Source of the DNA: Roseiarcus sp963794155
GTDB lineage: Bacteria; Pseudomonadota; Alphaproteobacteria; Rhizobiales; Beijerinckiaceae
Assembly (NCBI GenBank): GCA_963794155.1
Contig: CAWCCX010000022.1
Coordinates: 1-64,000 of the forward strand
Length of the DNA stretch: 64,000 nucleotides
Direction: 5' to 3'
Below are positions 26,619-35,689 of this stretch, piece after piece (the stretch's first letter is position 1; each line of letters starts with the position of its first letter). Under the pieces are notes generated by a model. That model was not told the origin of the DNA. It was given only the letters and a program-made list of their open reading frames with translations, and ran no database searches. The position numbers and the translations under genes were made by a program.

Positions 26619-27389
26619 TCAGAAACGGTCCTTGCGGGCGCGAATTTCGGCGAACACTGCCGCGGGATCGGCGCCGACCATGCCGACCGCGGCCTGAACC
26701 GACGGTTCCTCGGCTCGCAGGAACGGATTGGCGGCGAGCTCCGCCGCGATCGTCGTCGGCAAGGTCGGGCGCCCGTCCGCACGCAGCTTGGCGACCTCTT
26801 CGACCCGCGCCTGCAAGGCCGGATTGTCGGACTCGACAGTCACGGCGAACCGTCCATTGGCCTGGGTATATTCATGCCCGCAATAGACTTTGGTCCCGCC
26901 GGGAAGAGCGGCGAGCTTCGCGAGCGAGCTCCACATGACCGCATAGGGCGTCTCGAACACGCGCCCGCAGCCCAGCGAGAACAGCGTGTCGCCGCAGAAG
27001 GCGACTTGGTTCTCGTCGAAATGATAGGCGATATGCCCGAGCGTATGCCCCGGCGTCTCGATCACTCTGGCCGCCAGCGATCCCACCCGCGCGACGTCGC
27101 CTTCGCGAACCTGCCGGTCGAGAAAGGGGATGCGCGCCGCGTCCTTGGCCGGTCCCCACACCTTAAGGTTTGAGAATTTTGCCTTCAGTTCCGGAACGCC
27201 CTGAATGTGGTCGGCGTGATGATGGGTGATGAGGACGTCGGTTAGATTCCAGCCGCGCTCCGAAAGCGCGCGAAAAGTGGCGCCTGCCTCCGGAACATCG
27301 ATGCAGGCCGTTGCTCCGGTGGTCGAATCGTGGACCAGGGCGCCGTAGTTGTCGGTGAGGCAGAGATATTGATGGACGCTCATCGTCAT
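26619..27389 (-). CDS. gloB: Hydroxyacylglutathione hydrolase (glyoxalase II)
   Basis: 256 residues, metallo-beta-lactamase fold. The metal motif THHHADH is at 55-61, with ETPGHTLGH and FCGDTLFSLGCGR as further ligand regions. The C-terminal glyoxalase II domain has YCGHEYTQAN and NPFLR. It hydrolyses S-lactoylglutathione to lactate and glutathione, complementing gor. Two close ATGs (27389, 27383) could start it. It is convergent with phaR (6 bp gap) and divergent from a methyltransferase gene, a pairing seen widely in alphaproteobacteria. Confidence 0.93.
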   Translation of the reverse strand: MTMSVHQYLCLTDNYGALVHDSTTGATACIDVPEAGATFRALSERGWNLTDVLITHHHADHIQGVPELKAKFSNLKVWGPAKDAARIPFLDRQVREGDVARVGSLAARVIETPGHTLGHIAYHFDENQVAFCGDTLFSLGCGRVFETPYAVMWSSLAKLAALPGGTKVYCGHEYTQANGRFAVTVESDNPALQARVEEVAKLRADGRPTLPTTIAAELAANPFLRAEEPSVQAAVGMVGADPAAVFAEIRARKDRF

Positions 27390-27543
27390 TTGGGATGGCT
27401 CAGCATTCGGGGCGCGGGCGCCGCAATATAGCCCTGCGGAGGACCGTTGTCTTTCGTCGCTCGTCTCACGGCGCGACGCTTCCGGCGCATTGCGAAAGGT
27501 CGAACGCTCGTTCAATGTCGCTGCCCTGATCCGGCGGATTTCG

Positions 27544-28290
27544 ATGCCACTCGACGTCCATAATTTGCAGGGCTTTTACGGTTCGCCTCTCGGCGCCGTC
27601 GCTCGAAGGCTGATTGGGCGCGTCATCCGCGAACGTTGGGACAACAATGTCGGCCTCTCCGTCGCCGCCGTTGGTTATGGAACGCCTTATCTCGAACAAT
27701 TCCGCGACGGCGCTCGGCGATGCCTGGCCCTGATGCCGGCGGAGCAGGGGGTCGTGATCTGGCCGGGCGGCGGGCGCTGCTCGGCAGCCCTTGTGGATAC
27801 GCAAATGCTGCCGCTTCCCGACGGCTCGATCGACCGGCTGCTGCTCGCCCACGCTCTGGAAGCGGCCGATCGGCCCGACGCGCTGCTCGAGGAATTGTGG
27901 CGCGTCACTGCGCCCGAAGGACAAATCCTGGTGATCGCCCCGTCCCGGCGGGGCGTCTGGGCGCGCGCCGACAGCACCCCTTACGGGCAGGGCCAGCCCT
28001 ATTCAAAGTCGCAATTGCGCGATCTGCTTCATCGCGCCGAGTTCTCGCCGATCTTCTGGGGCGAGGCGCTTTACGCGCCCCCCGTCGCCAGGCCATTCAT
28101 GATCCGCGCCGCGCCGACGATCGAACGGATGGGCGCGGCGCTTGGGCTGCCCTTCGCCGGTGTTCATATCGTCGAGGCGATCAAACAGGTCTATCGTCCG
28201 GTCGGCGTCCGGACGGTCGCCCGCGCGCGACTGCCTCCCCTGAAGCCCGTCCTCGCGCCGAGCGCCCAACGACAATACCGCCTGGAATGA
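27544..28290 (+). CDS. Class I SAM-dependent methyltransferase
   Basis: 248 residues. The start MPLDVHNLQGFYGSPLG and the FYGSPLG-x-VARRLIGR block are typical of the methyltransferase gene found beside gloB in Rhizobiales. The SAM fold shows VAAVGYGTPYLEQF (motif I, with a degenerate glycine pattern), LPLPDGSIDRLLLAHALE (motif II-III) and LWRVTAPEGQILVIAPSRRGVWAR (motif IV-V). The substrate is unknown. The ATG at 27544 is preferred over an upstream in-frame start because similarity begins there. Confidence 0.8.
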   Translation: MPLDVHNLQGFYGSPLGAVARRLIGRVIRERWDNNVGLSVAAVGYGTPYLEQFRDGARRCLALMPAEQGVVIWPGGGRCSAALVDTQMLPLPDGSIDRLLLAHALEAADRPDALLEELWRVTAPEGQILVIAPSRRGVWARADSTPYGQGQPYSKSQLRDLLHRAEFSPIFWGEALYAPPVARPFMIRAAPTIERMGAALGLPFAGVHIVEAIKQVYRPVGVRTVARARLPPLKPVLAPSAQRQYRLE

Positions 28291-28375
28291 TCGCAGGCGG
28301 GTTTCGGGTTGGCACCGCCGATTGCGCATGCTTCTAAAGTGGCCGCAACGGACCCTCGAACATGGTGAACTCAAA

Positions 28376-29005
28376 ATGCCCTCCAACGATCGGCTCCTCG
28401 TCCTTTTGCGCCACGGCCAAAGCGAGTGGAATTTGAAGAACCTGTTCACCGGATGGCGCGATGTGGATTTGAGTCCCGCCGGGGTCGAAGAAGCCAAAGC
28501 CGCCGGCCGCCGGCTCAAGGCGCAAGGGATCACTTTCGATCAAACCTTCACCTCGGCGCTCATCCGCGCCCAGCACACGCTTGCCCTCGCGCTGGCCGAA
28601 ATGGGGTTGACCGGCCTGCCCGAAAGCCGGGATCAGGCCCTCAACGAGCGCGATTACGGCGATCTCGTCGGGCTCAACAAGGACGACGCGCGCAAGAAAT
28701 GGGGCGAGGAGCAGGTTCATCGATGGCGCCGCAGTTATGACGTTCAGCCCCCCGGCGGGGAAAGTCTCAAGGACACCGTTGCGCGCGCGCTTCCCTATTA
28801 CTGCCAGAACATTCTGCCTGCGGTTCTTGGCGGCAAACGGGTGCTGGTCGCGGCGCACGGCAACAGCCTTCGGGCGCTGGTCATGGTGCTCGACCGCCTC
28901 ACGCCCGAGACCATTCCGGCGATGGAGCTCGCCACCGGCGTCCCGCTCGTTTATCGGCTCAAACCCAATTCGACCGTCGCGTCCAAGGAGATCCTGACCG
29001 CGTGA
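28376..29005 (+). CDS. gpmA: 2,3-bisphosphoglycerate-dependent phosphoglycerate mutase
   Basis: 209 residues, the short alphaproteobacterial form. The phospho-histidine motif is LLRHGQSEWN (H13), followed by FTGWRDVDLS, ALNERDYGDL (catalytic Glu) and the second histidine AAHGNSLRAL. It interconverts 3- and 2-phosphoglycerate in glycolysis, gluconeogenesis and the serine cycle. The ATG at 28376 starts directly before the conserved sequence; an upstream extension has no support. Confidence 0.94.
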   Translation: MPSNDRLLVLLRHGQSEWNLKNLFTGWRDVDLSPAGVEEAKAAGRRLKAQGITFDQTFTSALIRAQHTLALALAEMGLTGLPESRDQALNERDYGDLVGLNKDDARKKWGEEQVHRWRRSYDVQPPGGESLKDTVARALPYYCQNILPAVLGGKRVLVAAHGNSLRALVMVLDRLTPETIPAMELATGVPLVYRLKPNSTVASKEILTA

Positions 29006-29093
29006 TCGCGATTTGCGTGGGCGTTAACCATTTGTGAGGAGTCGGCTCGGCTACACTTGTCCTCGGATAATTCGCTATCAGCGGAGCTGAGCA

Positions 29094-29594
29094 ATGTTGG
29101 CGAAGACTTTGGTTATTGGGATCGCCGCGATGGCGGCCTGCGCCGTTGCGGCCCCCGCCGAGGCCGACCAATACGAGTTTCTCGCCGCGCCGCAGATCAA
29201 TCTGTCGCTCGTCTATCGCCTGGATAAATTGACCGGCGACGTCATCGCGTGCCAATTCGCTCACAATCCGGGCCGCGCCGATGTCGGGCCGGGCGCGTTC
29301 GGCGTCACGTCCTGCTACCGCGGCGGCGACGGCGCGACGAAGCAGGAGCCGAGCGATTATGAACTCATCGCCACCCGGCACGAGCAGGAAGGCGGCGTGT
29401 TCCGGGTCGACTACCGCACCGGCGGCCTCAGCATCTGCTACCTCTATTTCCAGCGCGAGAAGATGGGAGACCACGAAGCGATCGCCGACCAATATGTGGT
29501 CTGCACGCCGCAGTGGAAACAGCCGACGCCTGCACGCACAAGCGGCGCCGTCGGCGAGGCCCCGGAAGCAGCCGGCGTGCCAGCGCGAGATTGA
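29094..29594 (+). CDS. Secreted protein of unknown function
   Basis: 166 residues. A signal peptide (LVIGIAAMAACAVAAPAEA, about residues 6-24) precedes a domain with four cysteines (VIACQF, TSCYRGG, SICYLYF, VVCTPQW). Their spacing suggests two disulfides in the periplasm. A Pro/Ala-rich tail follows. I do not recognise a named family. The mnmE gene follows about 45 bp downstream on the same strand but is normally transcribed independently. Confidence 0.7.
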   Translation: MLAKTLVIGIAAMAACAVAAPAEADQYEFLAAPQINLSLVYRLDKLTGDVIACQFAHNPGRADVGPGAFGVTSCYRGGDGATKQEPSDYELIATRHEQEGGVFRVDYRTGGLSICYLYFQREKMGDHEAIADQYVVCTPQWKQPTPARTSGAVGEAPEAAGVPARD

Positions 29595-29639
29595 CACGCG
29601 CCCTTCCGCCCCTTGGCCTTGACGGCGAGGGGCGGCCCG

Positions 29640-30971
29640 GTGTTTCAGCGCGACCACGACACGGTCTTCGCTCCGGCGTCCGGAGCCGGGCGTGCGGCGA
29701 TCGCGGTCTTGCGGATATCCGGCCCGCTCTGTTCGGCCGCGCTTGAGGCGATTGCGCCGGGGGCCAAGTTTCCCGACCGTCGCGCGGTCCTCGTCACCCT
29801 GAGGCGTCCCGGCTCCCGCGAACCGCTCGACCGGGCTTTGGTCACCAGGTTCCATTCGCCGCGCAGCTTCACCGGCGAGGAGATGGCGGAAATCAGCGTC
29901 ACCGGCGGACGCGCCGTGACCGCCGCGGTTGTGAAGGCGCTCGCCCTCATTCCGGGGCTGAGGCTTGCCGAACCGGGAGAATTCGCCTGGCGGGCGTTCG
30001 TCAACGGCAAGATCGATCTTTCGGCGGTGGAAGGGCTTGCCGATCTCATCGAGGCGGAAACGGAAGCGCAACGGCGGCAGGCGCAACGGATCGCCGGCGG
30101 CGCGCTCAGCCGCGAGTGCGAGGCGATTCGCGCCTCCCTCCTCGACGCGATGGCGGCGGTCGAGGCGCAGATCGACTTCTCCGACGTCGAGGATGCGGAG
30201 GGTCTCACTCTCAACTCGGTCAAGCGCGCGGCGCGGGCGGCGATCGAGCGGATCGATCGCGCGCTCGCAACCGCCGAAGCCGCGGGGCGATTGCGGGAAG
30301 GCTTCGCGGTCGTCATCGCCGGCCCTCCCAATGTCGGCAAGTCGACGCTGATGAACACATTGGCGGGTCGCGAGGTCGCCATCACCTCCCCGATCGCCGG
30401 AACGACCCGCGACCTGATCGAGGTGTTTCTCGATTTGCGCGGTTTCCCGGTCACCCTCGTCGACACCGCGGGCATCCGCGACGACAGCGCCGATCCGCTC
30501 GAACAGGAGGGCGTCGCGCGAGCGCGCCGGAGGGCTAAGAGCGCCGATCTGACGCTTTGGCTGGACGATCGCGCAGGCGGCAAGTCCCCGAGCGTCGCGG
30601 GGCCCATTCTCAGCGTCCGCACCAAAATCGACCTCGAACCAGCCGGGGCCCCGGCTCACCCGACGGCCAAATTCGCGATCTCGGCGAAAACCGGCGCGGG
30701 CGTCGACCGGCTGCTTGACGCCCTGGCCGATCTGGCCGAAGAGCGCATGTCCTCCCGCGAGCCGACCCTGCTCACTCTCGAGCGGCATCGGCGGGCGTTC
30801 GAGGACGCCCGCGAGGCCCTGGCCGAGACCGTCTCGCCGGAAGCGGCGGAATGGGAATTGATCGCCGAGGACCTCCGGCGCGCCGCTACGGCGATGGATC
30901 GCATCGTCGGACGCATCGGAGCGGAGGACGTGCTCGGGGAAATATTTGCCCGACTGTGTATTGGAAAATGA
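29640..30971 (+). CDS. mnmE: tRNA uridine-5-carboxymethylaminomethyl modification GTPase
   Basis: About 443 residues. The N-terminal folate-binding domain opens FQRDHDTVFAPASG. The inserted G domain has GPPNVGKS at 228-235, the TT switch in IAGTTRDLIE and DTAG. The protein ends in the catalytic LCIGK. With MnmG it installs the cmnm5 group on wobble U34 of tRNAs. GTG at 29640 gives the family N terminus; TTG 29613 would add nine unusual residues. It opens the mnmE-mnmG-rsmG-parA-parB origin-proximal block. Confidence 0.93.
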   Translation: MFQRDHDTVFAPASGAGRAAIAVLRISGPLCSAALEAIAPGAKFPDRRAVLVTLRRPGSREPLDRALVTRFHSPRSFTGEEMAEISVTGGRAVTAAVVKALALIPGLRLAEPGEFAWRAFVNGKIDLSAVEGLADLIEAETEAQRRQAQRIAGGALSRECEAIRASLLDAMAAVEAQIDFSDVEDAEGLTLNSVKRAARAAIERIDRALATAEAAGRLREGFAVVIAGPPNVGKSTLMNTLAGREVAITSPIAGTTRDLIEVFLDLRGFPVTLVDTAGIRDDSADPLEQEGVARARRRAKSADLTLWLDDRAGGKSPSVAGPILSVRTKIDLEPAGAPAHPTAKFAISAKTGAGVDRLLDALADLAEERMSSREPTLLTLERHRRAFEDAREALAETVSPEAAEWELIAEDLRRAATAMDRIVGRIGAEDVLGEIFARLCIGK

Positions 30972-30982
30972 AATGAGGCCGG

Positions 30983-30998
30983 TGTTTCACGTGAAACA
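30983..30998. other. parS centromere site 1
   Basis: TGTTTCACGTGAAACA is a perfect 16 bp palindrome identical to the chromosomal parS consensus bound by ParB. It lies between mnmE and mnmG, 2.8 kb from parA. ParB loading here nucleates the partition complex. Confidence 0.95.
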
Positions 30999-31007
30999 GG
31001 CAGCGCG

Positions 31008-32876
31008 ATGAGATTTGACGTCGTCGTCATCGGCGGCGGACACGCCGGGTGCGAAGCAGCGACCGCGGCTGCGCGCTCGGGCGCCTCGACCGCGCTGGTG
31101 ACCCATCGCTCCGCGACCATCGGCGAGATGTCCTGCAACCCCGCCATCGGCGGCCTTGGCAAAGGTCATTTGGTGCGCGAGATCGACGCCCTCGACGGGG
31201 TGATGGCGCGCGCGGCCGACGCGGCCGGCATCCAGTTCCGGGTCTTAAACCGCCGTAAGGGCCCGGCCGTCCAGGGGCCGCGGGCGCAGGCCGACCGGAA
31301 GCTCTATCGGCGCGCCATGCAGCGCCTCATCGCCGAGACCCCCAACCTCGCCGTCGTCGAAGCGGAAGCGGCGCGCATCCTGTCCGAGGCCGGCGCGGTC
31401 ACAGGCATCGAGTTCGCGGATGGGCGGACGATCGGCTGCCGGGCCGTGGTCCTGACCACGGGCACCTTTCTTCGCGGAGTGATCCATCTGGGCGACCAGC
31501 GCATGCCGGCCGGACGGTTCGGCGATCAGCCCTCAGTCGCGCTCGCGCAGAGTCTCGACGCGGCTGGATTTTCCCTCGCCCGGCTCAAGACCGGCACTCC
31601 GCCGCGGCTCGACGGCGCGACAGTCGACTGGCGACGGCTCGAGGTCCAGAACGGCGATCCAAAGCCCGAGTTCTTCTCGTCGATGACGACCGCCGTCACC
31701 GCGCCGCAGCTCCCTTGCCACATCACCCGCACGACCCCGGAGACCCATCGCATCGTGCGCGCGGATTCGCACCGCTCCGCCGTCTATTCCGGTGCGATCT
31801 CAGGCCGCGGCCCGCGCTATTGTCCATCGATCGAGGACAAGGTCCTGCGCTTCGCTGACCGTGACAGCCATCAGATCTTTCTCGAGCCCGAGGGCGTCGA
31901 CGATCCGACCATCTATCCGAACGGCATTTCGACCTCGCTGCCGGCGGAGACCCAGAGCGCCCTGGTGGCGACAATTCCAGGGCTCGAGCGCGCGCGAATC
32001 CTCCGTCCCGGCTACGCGATCGAATATGATTATATCGACCCCCGCGGGCTCGATCCGACGCTGGAAGCGCGCCGGCTCGCCGGCCTGTTCCTGGCCGGAC
32101 AGATCAATGGCACGACCGGCTATGAAGAGGCGGCCGCCCAGGGCGTGGTCGCGGGGATCAACGCCGCGCGCAAGGCTGGCGGCCGGACGCTCGCGACCTT
32201 CGACCGCGCCGAATCCTATCTCGGGGTGATGATCGACGACCTCACGACCCACGGGGTCAGCGAGCCCTATCGGATGTTCACCTCGCGCGCCGAGTTTCGG
32301 CTGTCGCTGCGCGCCGATAACGCCGATGAGCGGCTGACCGCGAAGGGGATCGCGCTTGGCTGCGTCGGAGCCGTCCGGGCGCGGGCCTTCCGCGAGGTTC
32401 AGGACCAACTGGCCCGCGCGCGCGCCCTGCTCTGCGCCGCGACCGCAACTCCACAGGTGTTGGCGGCGCATGGCCTCCCCGTCAATCGCGACGGGGCGCG
32501 CCGCTCAGCGTTCGAACTGGCGGCGCAATCGCAGTTTCCAATCGCCGCGCTTGAGCGCGTGTGGCCTGAGCTTGCCTCCATTCCCGCCGCTCTTGTGCGC
32601 CGCCTCGAGGCTGACGCCAAATATTCGGTCTATCTCAATCGTCAGGCCGAGGACGTCGCCCGCTACCGTCGCGACGAATCCGCGCTGCTGCCGGTCGATC
32701 TCGATTATGAACGCCTCTCCGGGCTGTCGAACGAAATCCGGCACAAGTTCGCCGCCGTCCGGCCCACAAGCTTGAGCCAGGCCGGGCGGATCGAGGGCGT
32801 GACCCCGGCGGCGCTCGCCCTTCTCGCCGCCCACGCGCGGCGCGCCGCCCGCAATCAGGCGCGGCCAGGGCCATAA
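31008..32876 (+). CDS. mnmG: tRNA uridine-5-carboxymethylaminomethyl synthesis protein, FAD-dependent
   Basis: 622 residues, full length. The FAD motif is VVVIGGGHAGCEAA (residues 5-18), followed by SCNPAIGGLGKGHLVREIDAL, GTFLRG, and the C-terminal domain with EFRLSLRADNADERLT and a helical MnmE-interaction tail. It partners MnmE. The parS site lies 10 bp before its ATG, so the site overlaps the translation-initiation region and ParB spreading may affect expression. Confidence 0.95.
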   Translation: MRFDVVVIGGGHAGCEAATAAARSGASTALVTHRSATIGEMSCNPAIGGLGKGHLVREIDALDGVMARAADAAGIQFRVLNRRKGPAVQGPRAQADRKLYRRAMQRLIAETPNLAVVEAEAARILSEAGAVTGIEFADGRTIGCRAVVLTTGTFLRGVIHLGDQRMPAGRFGDQPSVALAQSLDAAGFSLARLKTGTPPRLDGATVDWRRLEVQNGDPKPEFFSSMTTAVTAPQLPCHITRTTPETHRIVRADSHRSAVYSGAISGRGPRYCPSIEDKVLRFADRDSHQIFLEPEGVDDPTIYPNGISTSLPAETQSALVATIPGLERARILRPGYAIEYDYIDPRGLDPTLEARRLAGLFLAGQINGTTGYEEAAAQGVVAGINAARKAGGRTLATFDRAESYLGVMIDDLTTHGVSEPYRMFTSRAEFRLSLRADNADERLTAKGIALGCVGAVRARAFREVQDQLARARALLCAATATPQVLAAHGLPVNRDGARRSAFELAAQSQFPIAALERVWPELASIPAALVRRLEADAKYSVYLNRQAEDVARYRRDESALLPVDLDYERLSGLSNEIRHKFAAVRPTSLSQAGRIEGVTPAALALLAAHARRAARNQARPGP

Positions 32877-33091
32877 GGCCCTTCTCCCTTTGGGAGAAGG
32901 TGGCGGGCGGCAGCCCGCTGGATGAGGGTAGAGCGGCCAGACGCATCGTTTTTACTTGATTATGCTTATCGAGAGGGCGGATATACTTGGGATTACGATC
33001 TGATGGCCGACGCGCACCTTACGTCGCGCGCCCTCATCCGGCCCTGCGGGCCCCTCGCCCGCGATGCGGGAGAGGGCCGGGGTGAGGGCCA
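32877..33091. repeat. Palindromic REP-like intergenic repeats between mnmG and rsmG
   Basis: Hairpin 1 is CCTTCTCCC-ttt-GGGAGAAGG at 32880-32900. Hairpin 2 is GCGGGC-ggca-GCCCGC at about 32903-32918. A related block at 33028-33091 has CCCTCATCCGGCCC, GGGAGAGGGCC and GGTGAGGG. The 'CCCTC..CCGG..GAGAGGG..GAGGG' style is the common dispersed palindromic repeat of Rhizobiales genomes. The stretch between (about 32940-33000) is AT-richer and carries no recognised gene. The blocks reach into the probable rsmG start region. Confidence 0.65.
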
Positions 33092-33762
33092 GCGGAAAGC
33101 CAACGCCGGCCTCAAGCGAACCGTCAGCGGAACAATTTGCGGAAAATCGGCGGGCTGCGCTGCGCCTGGTCCCTGTTTCACGTGAAACAGGGGAGCGCCT
33201 TGCCGCCTACGTCGATCTACTCGCCCGCTGGCGGAAGACAACCAACCTCATCGCTGAATCCACCTATCCTTCGGTCTGGACCCGCCACATCGCCGATTCT
33301 GCCCAGCTCCTCGCCCTTGCGCCAGCGGCCCGACGCTGGGTCGACATGGGTTCCGGGGCCGGTTTTCCCGGCCTCGTGATCGCAATCCAGCTTGCCGGCG
33401 CTTCCGGCGCCGTCGTCCACTGCATCGAAAGCGACCAGCGCAAGTGCGCCTTCCTGCGTGAGGCGGTCCGCGCCACCGGGGCCGCCGCGACAATCCACCC
33501 TCTACGCGTCGAGGCGATCGACCCATCCAGTCTCGGACCTGTGGACGCCGTCGCCGCCCGCGCCTTCGCCCCCTTGCCGCTGACTCTCAAATTGGCCAGA
33601 CCTTGGATCAAGCGCGGCGCAGTCGGCGTGTTTCCGCGCGGCGAATCAGGTAGAGACCAACTGGCGGCGCTGCCTGAGGCGAGTGCATATGCCATCGAAG
33701 TGCTTCCGAGCCTCATCGACCCCAAGGCGGCGATCCTGCGCATACGCCAAAGCCGGGACTGA
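33082..33762 (+). CDS. rsmG: 16S rRNA (guanine-527-N7)-methyltransferase
   Basis: The core runs from VSRETGERLAAYVDLLARW through the SAM motif WVDMGSGAGFPGLVIAI and CIESDQRKCAFLREA to RAFAPL. It modifies G527 of 16S rRNA with SAM. The 5' end is unusual: family similarity starts near 33170, and the upstream codons overlap a REP-like repeat. GTG 33082, with GGGAGAGGG upstream, is my choice; ATG 33064 is an alternative and lies inside the repeat. A perfect parS site is embedded in codons of the VSRET segment. parA follows 6 bp downstream. Confidence 0.88.
   Translation: MRASGKPTPASSEPSAEQFAENRRAALRLVPVSRETGERLAAYVDLLARWRKTTNLIAESTYPSVWTRHIADSAQLLALAPAARRWVDMGSGAGFPGLVIAIQLAGASGAVVHCIESDQRKCAFLREAVRATGAAATIHPLRVEAIDPSSLGPVDAVAARAFAPLPLTLKLARPWIKRGAVGVFPRGESGRDQLAALPEASAYAIEVLPSLIDPKAAILRIRQSRD
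33174..33189. other. parS centromere site 2, inside rsmG
   Basis: TGTTTCACGTGAAACA, a perfect parS palindrome extended to 20 bp (CCTGTTTCACGTGAAACAGG, 33172-33191). It lies in rsmG coding sequence, encoding part of the PVSRETG peptide, 0.6 kb from parA and 2.2 kb from site 1. Confidence 0.95.
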
Positions 33763-33768
33763 CAGCCG

Positions 33769-34614
33769 ATGAACGCGCAACCGCCCCTCATTCGGGAGCC
33801 CGGTCCCGGGGTCCGCCCCCGCGTTCTGGCGACGGCGAACCAAAAGGGCGGGGTCGGCAAGACGACCACCGCGATCAATCTCGGTACGGCGCTCGCCGCC
33901 ATCGGCGAGCGCGTTCTCATCATCGATCTCGATCCCCAGGGCAACGCCTCAACCGGCCTCGGCATCGACCGCAAGTCCCGCGTGACTTCGAGCTACGACA
34001 TGCTCGTCGGCGAGCGCGCCTTGCGCGACGTCATCATGCCGACCGCGGTGCCGCGCCTGTTCATCGTCCCCTCGACCATGGATCTTCTCGGGGTCGAACT
34101 GGAGATCGCCGGCCACGACGACCGTTCCTATAAGCTGCGCAACGCGCTCAACGCCTATTGCGAGACGAGCGCCGACGACCCTCAATCCGTCACCTATGTC
34201 GTGGTCGATTGCCCGCCCTCGCTCAATCTTCTCACCGTCAACGCGCTTGCCGCCGCCGACGCGGTCGTAGTGCCGCTCCAATGCGAATTCTTCGCTCTCG
34301 AAGGGCTGTCGCAGCTATTGACGACTGTCGAGCAGGTTCGCCGCACCCTCAATCCGGCGCTGACGATTCATGGGATCGTGCTCACCATGTACGATCCCCG
34401 TAACAGCCTCGCCGGTCAGGTGGTCGCTGACGTGCGCGCCTATATGGGCGAAAAGGTCTACGAGACGGTCATCCCCCGTAATGTCCGCCTGTCCGAGGCG
34501 CCCTCGCACGGAAAACCGGCGCTGCTCTACGACCTCAAATGCGCCGGCAGCCAAGCCTATCTCAAGCTCGCGTCCGAAATCATTCAGCGCGAGGGGCGGT
34601 GGCGCGCAGCCTAA
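33769..34614 (+). CDS. parA: Chromosome-partitioning ATPase ParA
   Basis: 281 residues. The deviant Walker A motif is KGGVGKTT at 26-33, followed by LIIDLDPQGNASTGLG and VVVDCPPSLNLLTVNAL. It uses ATP-dependent non-specific DNA binding to move ParB-parS complexes. It starts 6 bp after rsmG, in the same transcript, with parB about 190 bp downstream. Confidence 0.96.
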   Translation: MNAQPPLIREPGPGVRPRVLATANQKGGVGKTTTAINLGTALAAIGERVLIIDLDPQGNASTGLGIDRKSRVTSSYDMLVGERALRDVIMPTAVPRLFIVPSTMDLLGVELEIAGHDDRSYKLRNALNAYCETSADDPQSVTYVVVDCPPSLNLLTVNALAAADAVVVPLQCEFFALEGLSQLLTTVEQVRRTLNPALTIHGIVLTMYDPRNSLAGQVVADVRAYMGEKVYETVIPRNVRLSEAPSHGKPALLYDLKCAGSQAYLKLASEIIQREGRWRAA

Positions 34615-34807
34615 GAGCCTGGAGGATGTCGCGCTCAGGGTGGAAAACGCCATTTGCGAGGAGCCATAGGGTGTCGAAAGACGCCCGTCTCTCGACGAGC
34701 TATGGCGACGAAACAATCCAGGAGCCGTCCGGCGCGCTATCCCCGGATTGCTTCGCGCCGCTTCCAATAATGGCGACAAGGCCGAACTCAGAAGGAGCAG
34801 GACGCCG

Positions 34808-35689
34808 ATGGCCGAAGACATGAGCCGAACCGAACCTCGCCCTCGCCTCGGGCGCGGCCTCGCCGCCCTGCTCGGAGCGGCGAACGAGGAGGCGGCGGAG
34901 TTCGCCGGCGGCGCGCGCAAGATGCCGATTGAGTTCCTCCGCCCAAATCCGCGCAATCCGCGCAAACGGTTCGACGACGCCGAGCTCGACGAGCTCGCCG
35001 CGTCGATCAAGGAGCGAGGCATCATCCAGCCGGTCGTGGTCCGCCCAATTCCGCGCGTCGCCGACGCCTACGAGATCATCGCCGGCGAGCGCCGCTGGCG
35101 GGCAGCCCAGCGGGCCGGGCGCCACGACATTCCGGTCGTCGTCGTCGAGGCCGGCGACCGGGAAGCGCTCGAAATCGCGATCGTCGAGAATGTCCAGCGC
35201 GCCGATCTCAATGCGCTCGAGGAAGCCGCGGGCTACGCCCAGCTCGGCGCCGACTACCGCTATTCGCACGGCGACATCGCCCGCGTCGTGGGCAAGAGCC
35301 GGAGCCATGTCGCCAACACCTTGCGGCTGACCAACCTGCCGGAACACACCCGCGCCCTGCTGGCGGGCGGTCAGATTTCGGCCGGGCACGCGCGGGCCCT
35401 CCTCGCCGTCGCCGACCCGGACGCTCTCGCCGACCGGATCGTCGCCCACGGCCTGACGGTCCGGGACACCGAGCGTTTCGGCGAAAATTCCGGCAAGACG
35501 GCCCGGCCGCGAAAGTCGGCCGCAATCGTCGACGCCGATACGCTGGCGCTGCAAGACAAGCTCGGTCTCGCGCTCGGAACGAAAGTCACCATCCGGCACG
35601 GCGGTGAGAGTGGCGAGATCCGCATTGCCTTCCGCGACTTCGACCAGCTCGACGACTTCTGCCGGAGGCTATGCCAGCCGGCGCCGTAG
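34808..35689 (+). CDS. parB: Chromosome-partitioning protein ParB
   Basis: 293 residues. The N terminus RPRLGRGLAALLG is the ParA-stimulating peptide region. The CTPase fold has RPNPRNPRKRF and GERRWRAAQRAGRHDIPVVV (the C-box/ParB motif). The helix-turn-helix KSRSHVANTLRLTNLPE reads parS, and the C-terminal dimer domain ends LDDFCRRL. It loads at the two parS sites 1.6 and 3.8 kb upstream. The ATG at 34808 gives the usual N terminus. Confidence 0.96.
   Translation: MAEDMSRTEPRPRLGRGLAALLGAANEEAAEFAGGARKMPIEFLRPNPRNPRKRFDDAELDELAASIKERGIIQPVVVRPIPRVADAYEIIAGERRWRAAQRAGRHDIPVVVVEAGDREALEIAIVENVQRADLNALEEAAGYAQLGADYRYSHGDIARVVGKSRSHVANTLRLTNLPEHTRALLAGGQISAGHARALLAVADPDALADRIVAHGLTVRDTERFGENSGKTARPRKSAAIVDADTLALQDKLGLALGTKVTIRHGGESGEIRIAFRDFDQLDDFCRRLCQPAP

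Noticed and set aside
28959..30788. A 609-codon minus-strand frame opposite mnmE
   Set aside because: Arg/Asp/Gly-rich antisense shadow of a well-defined gene.
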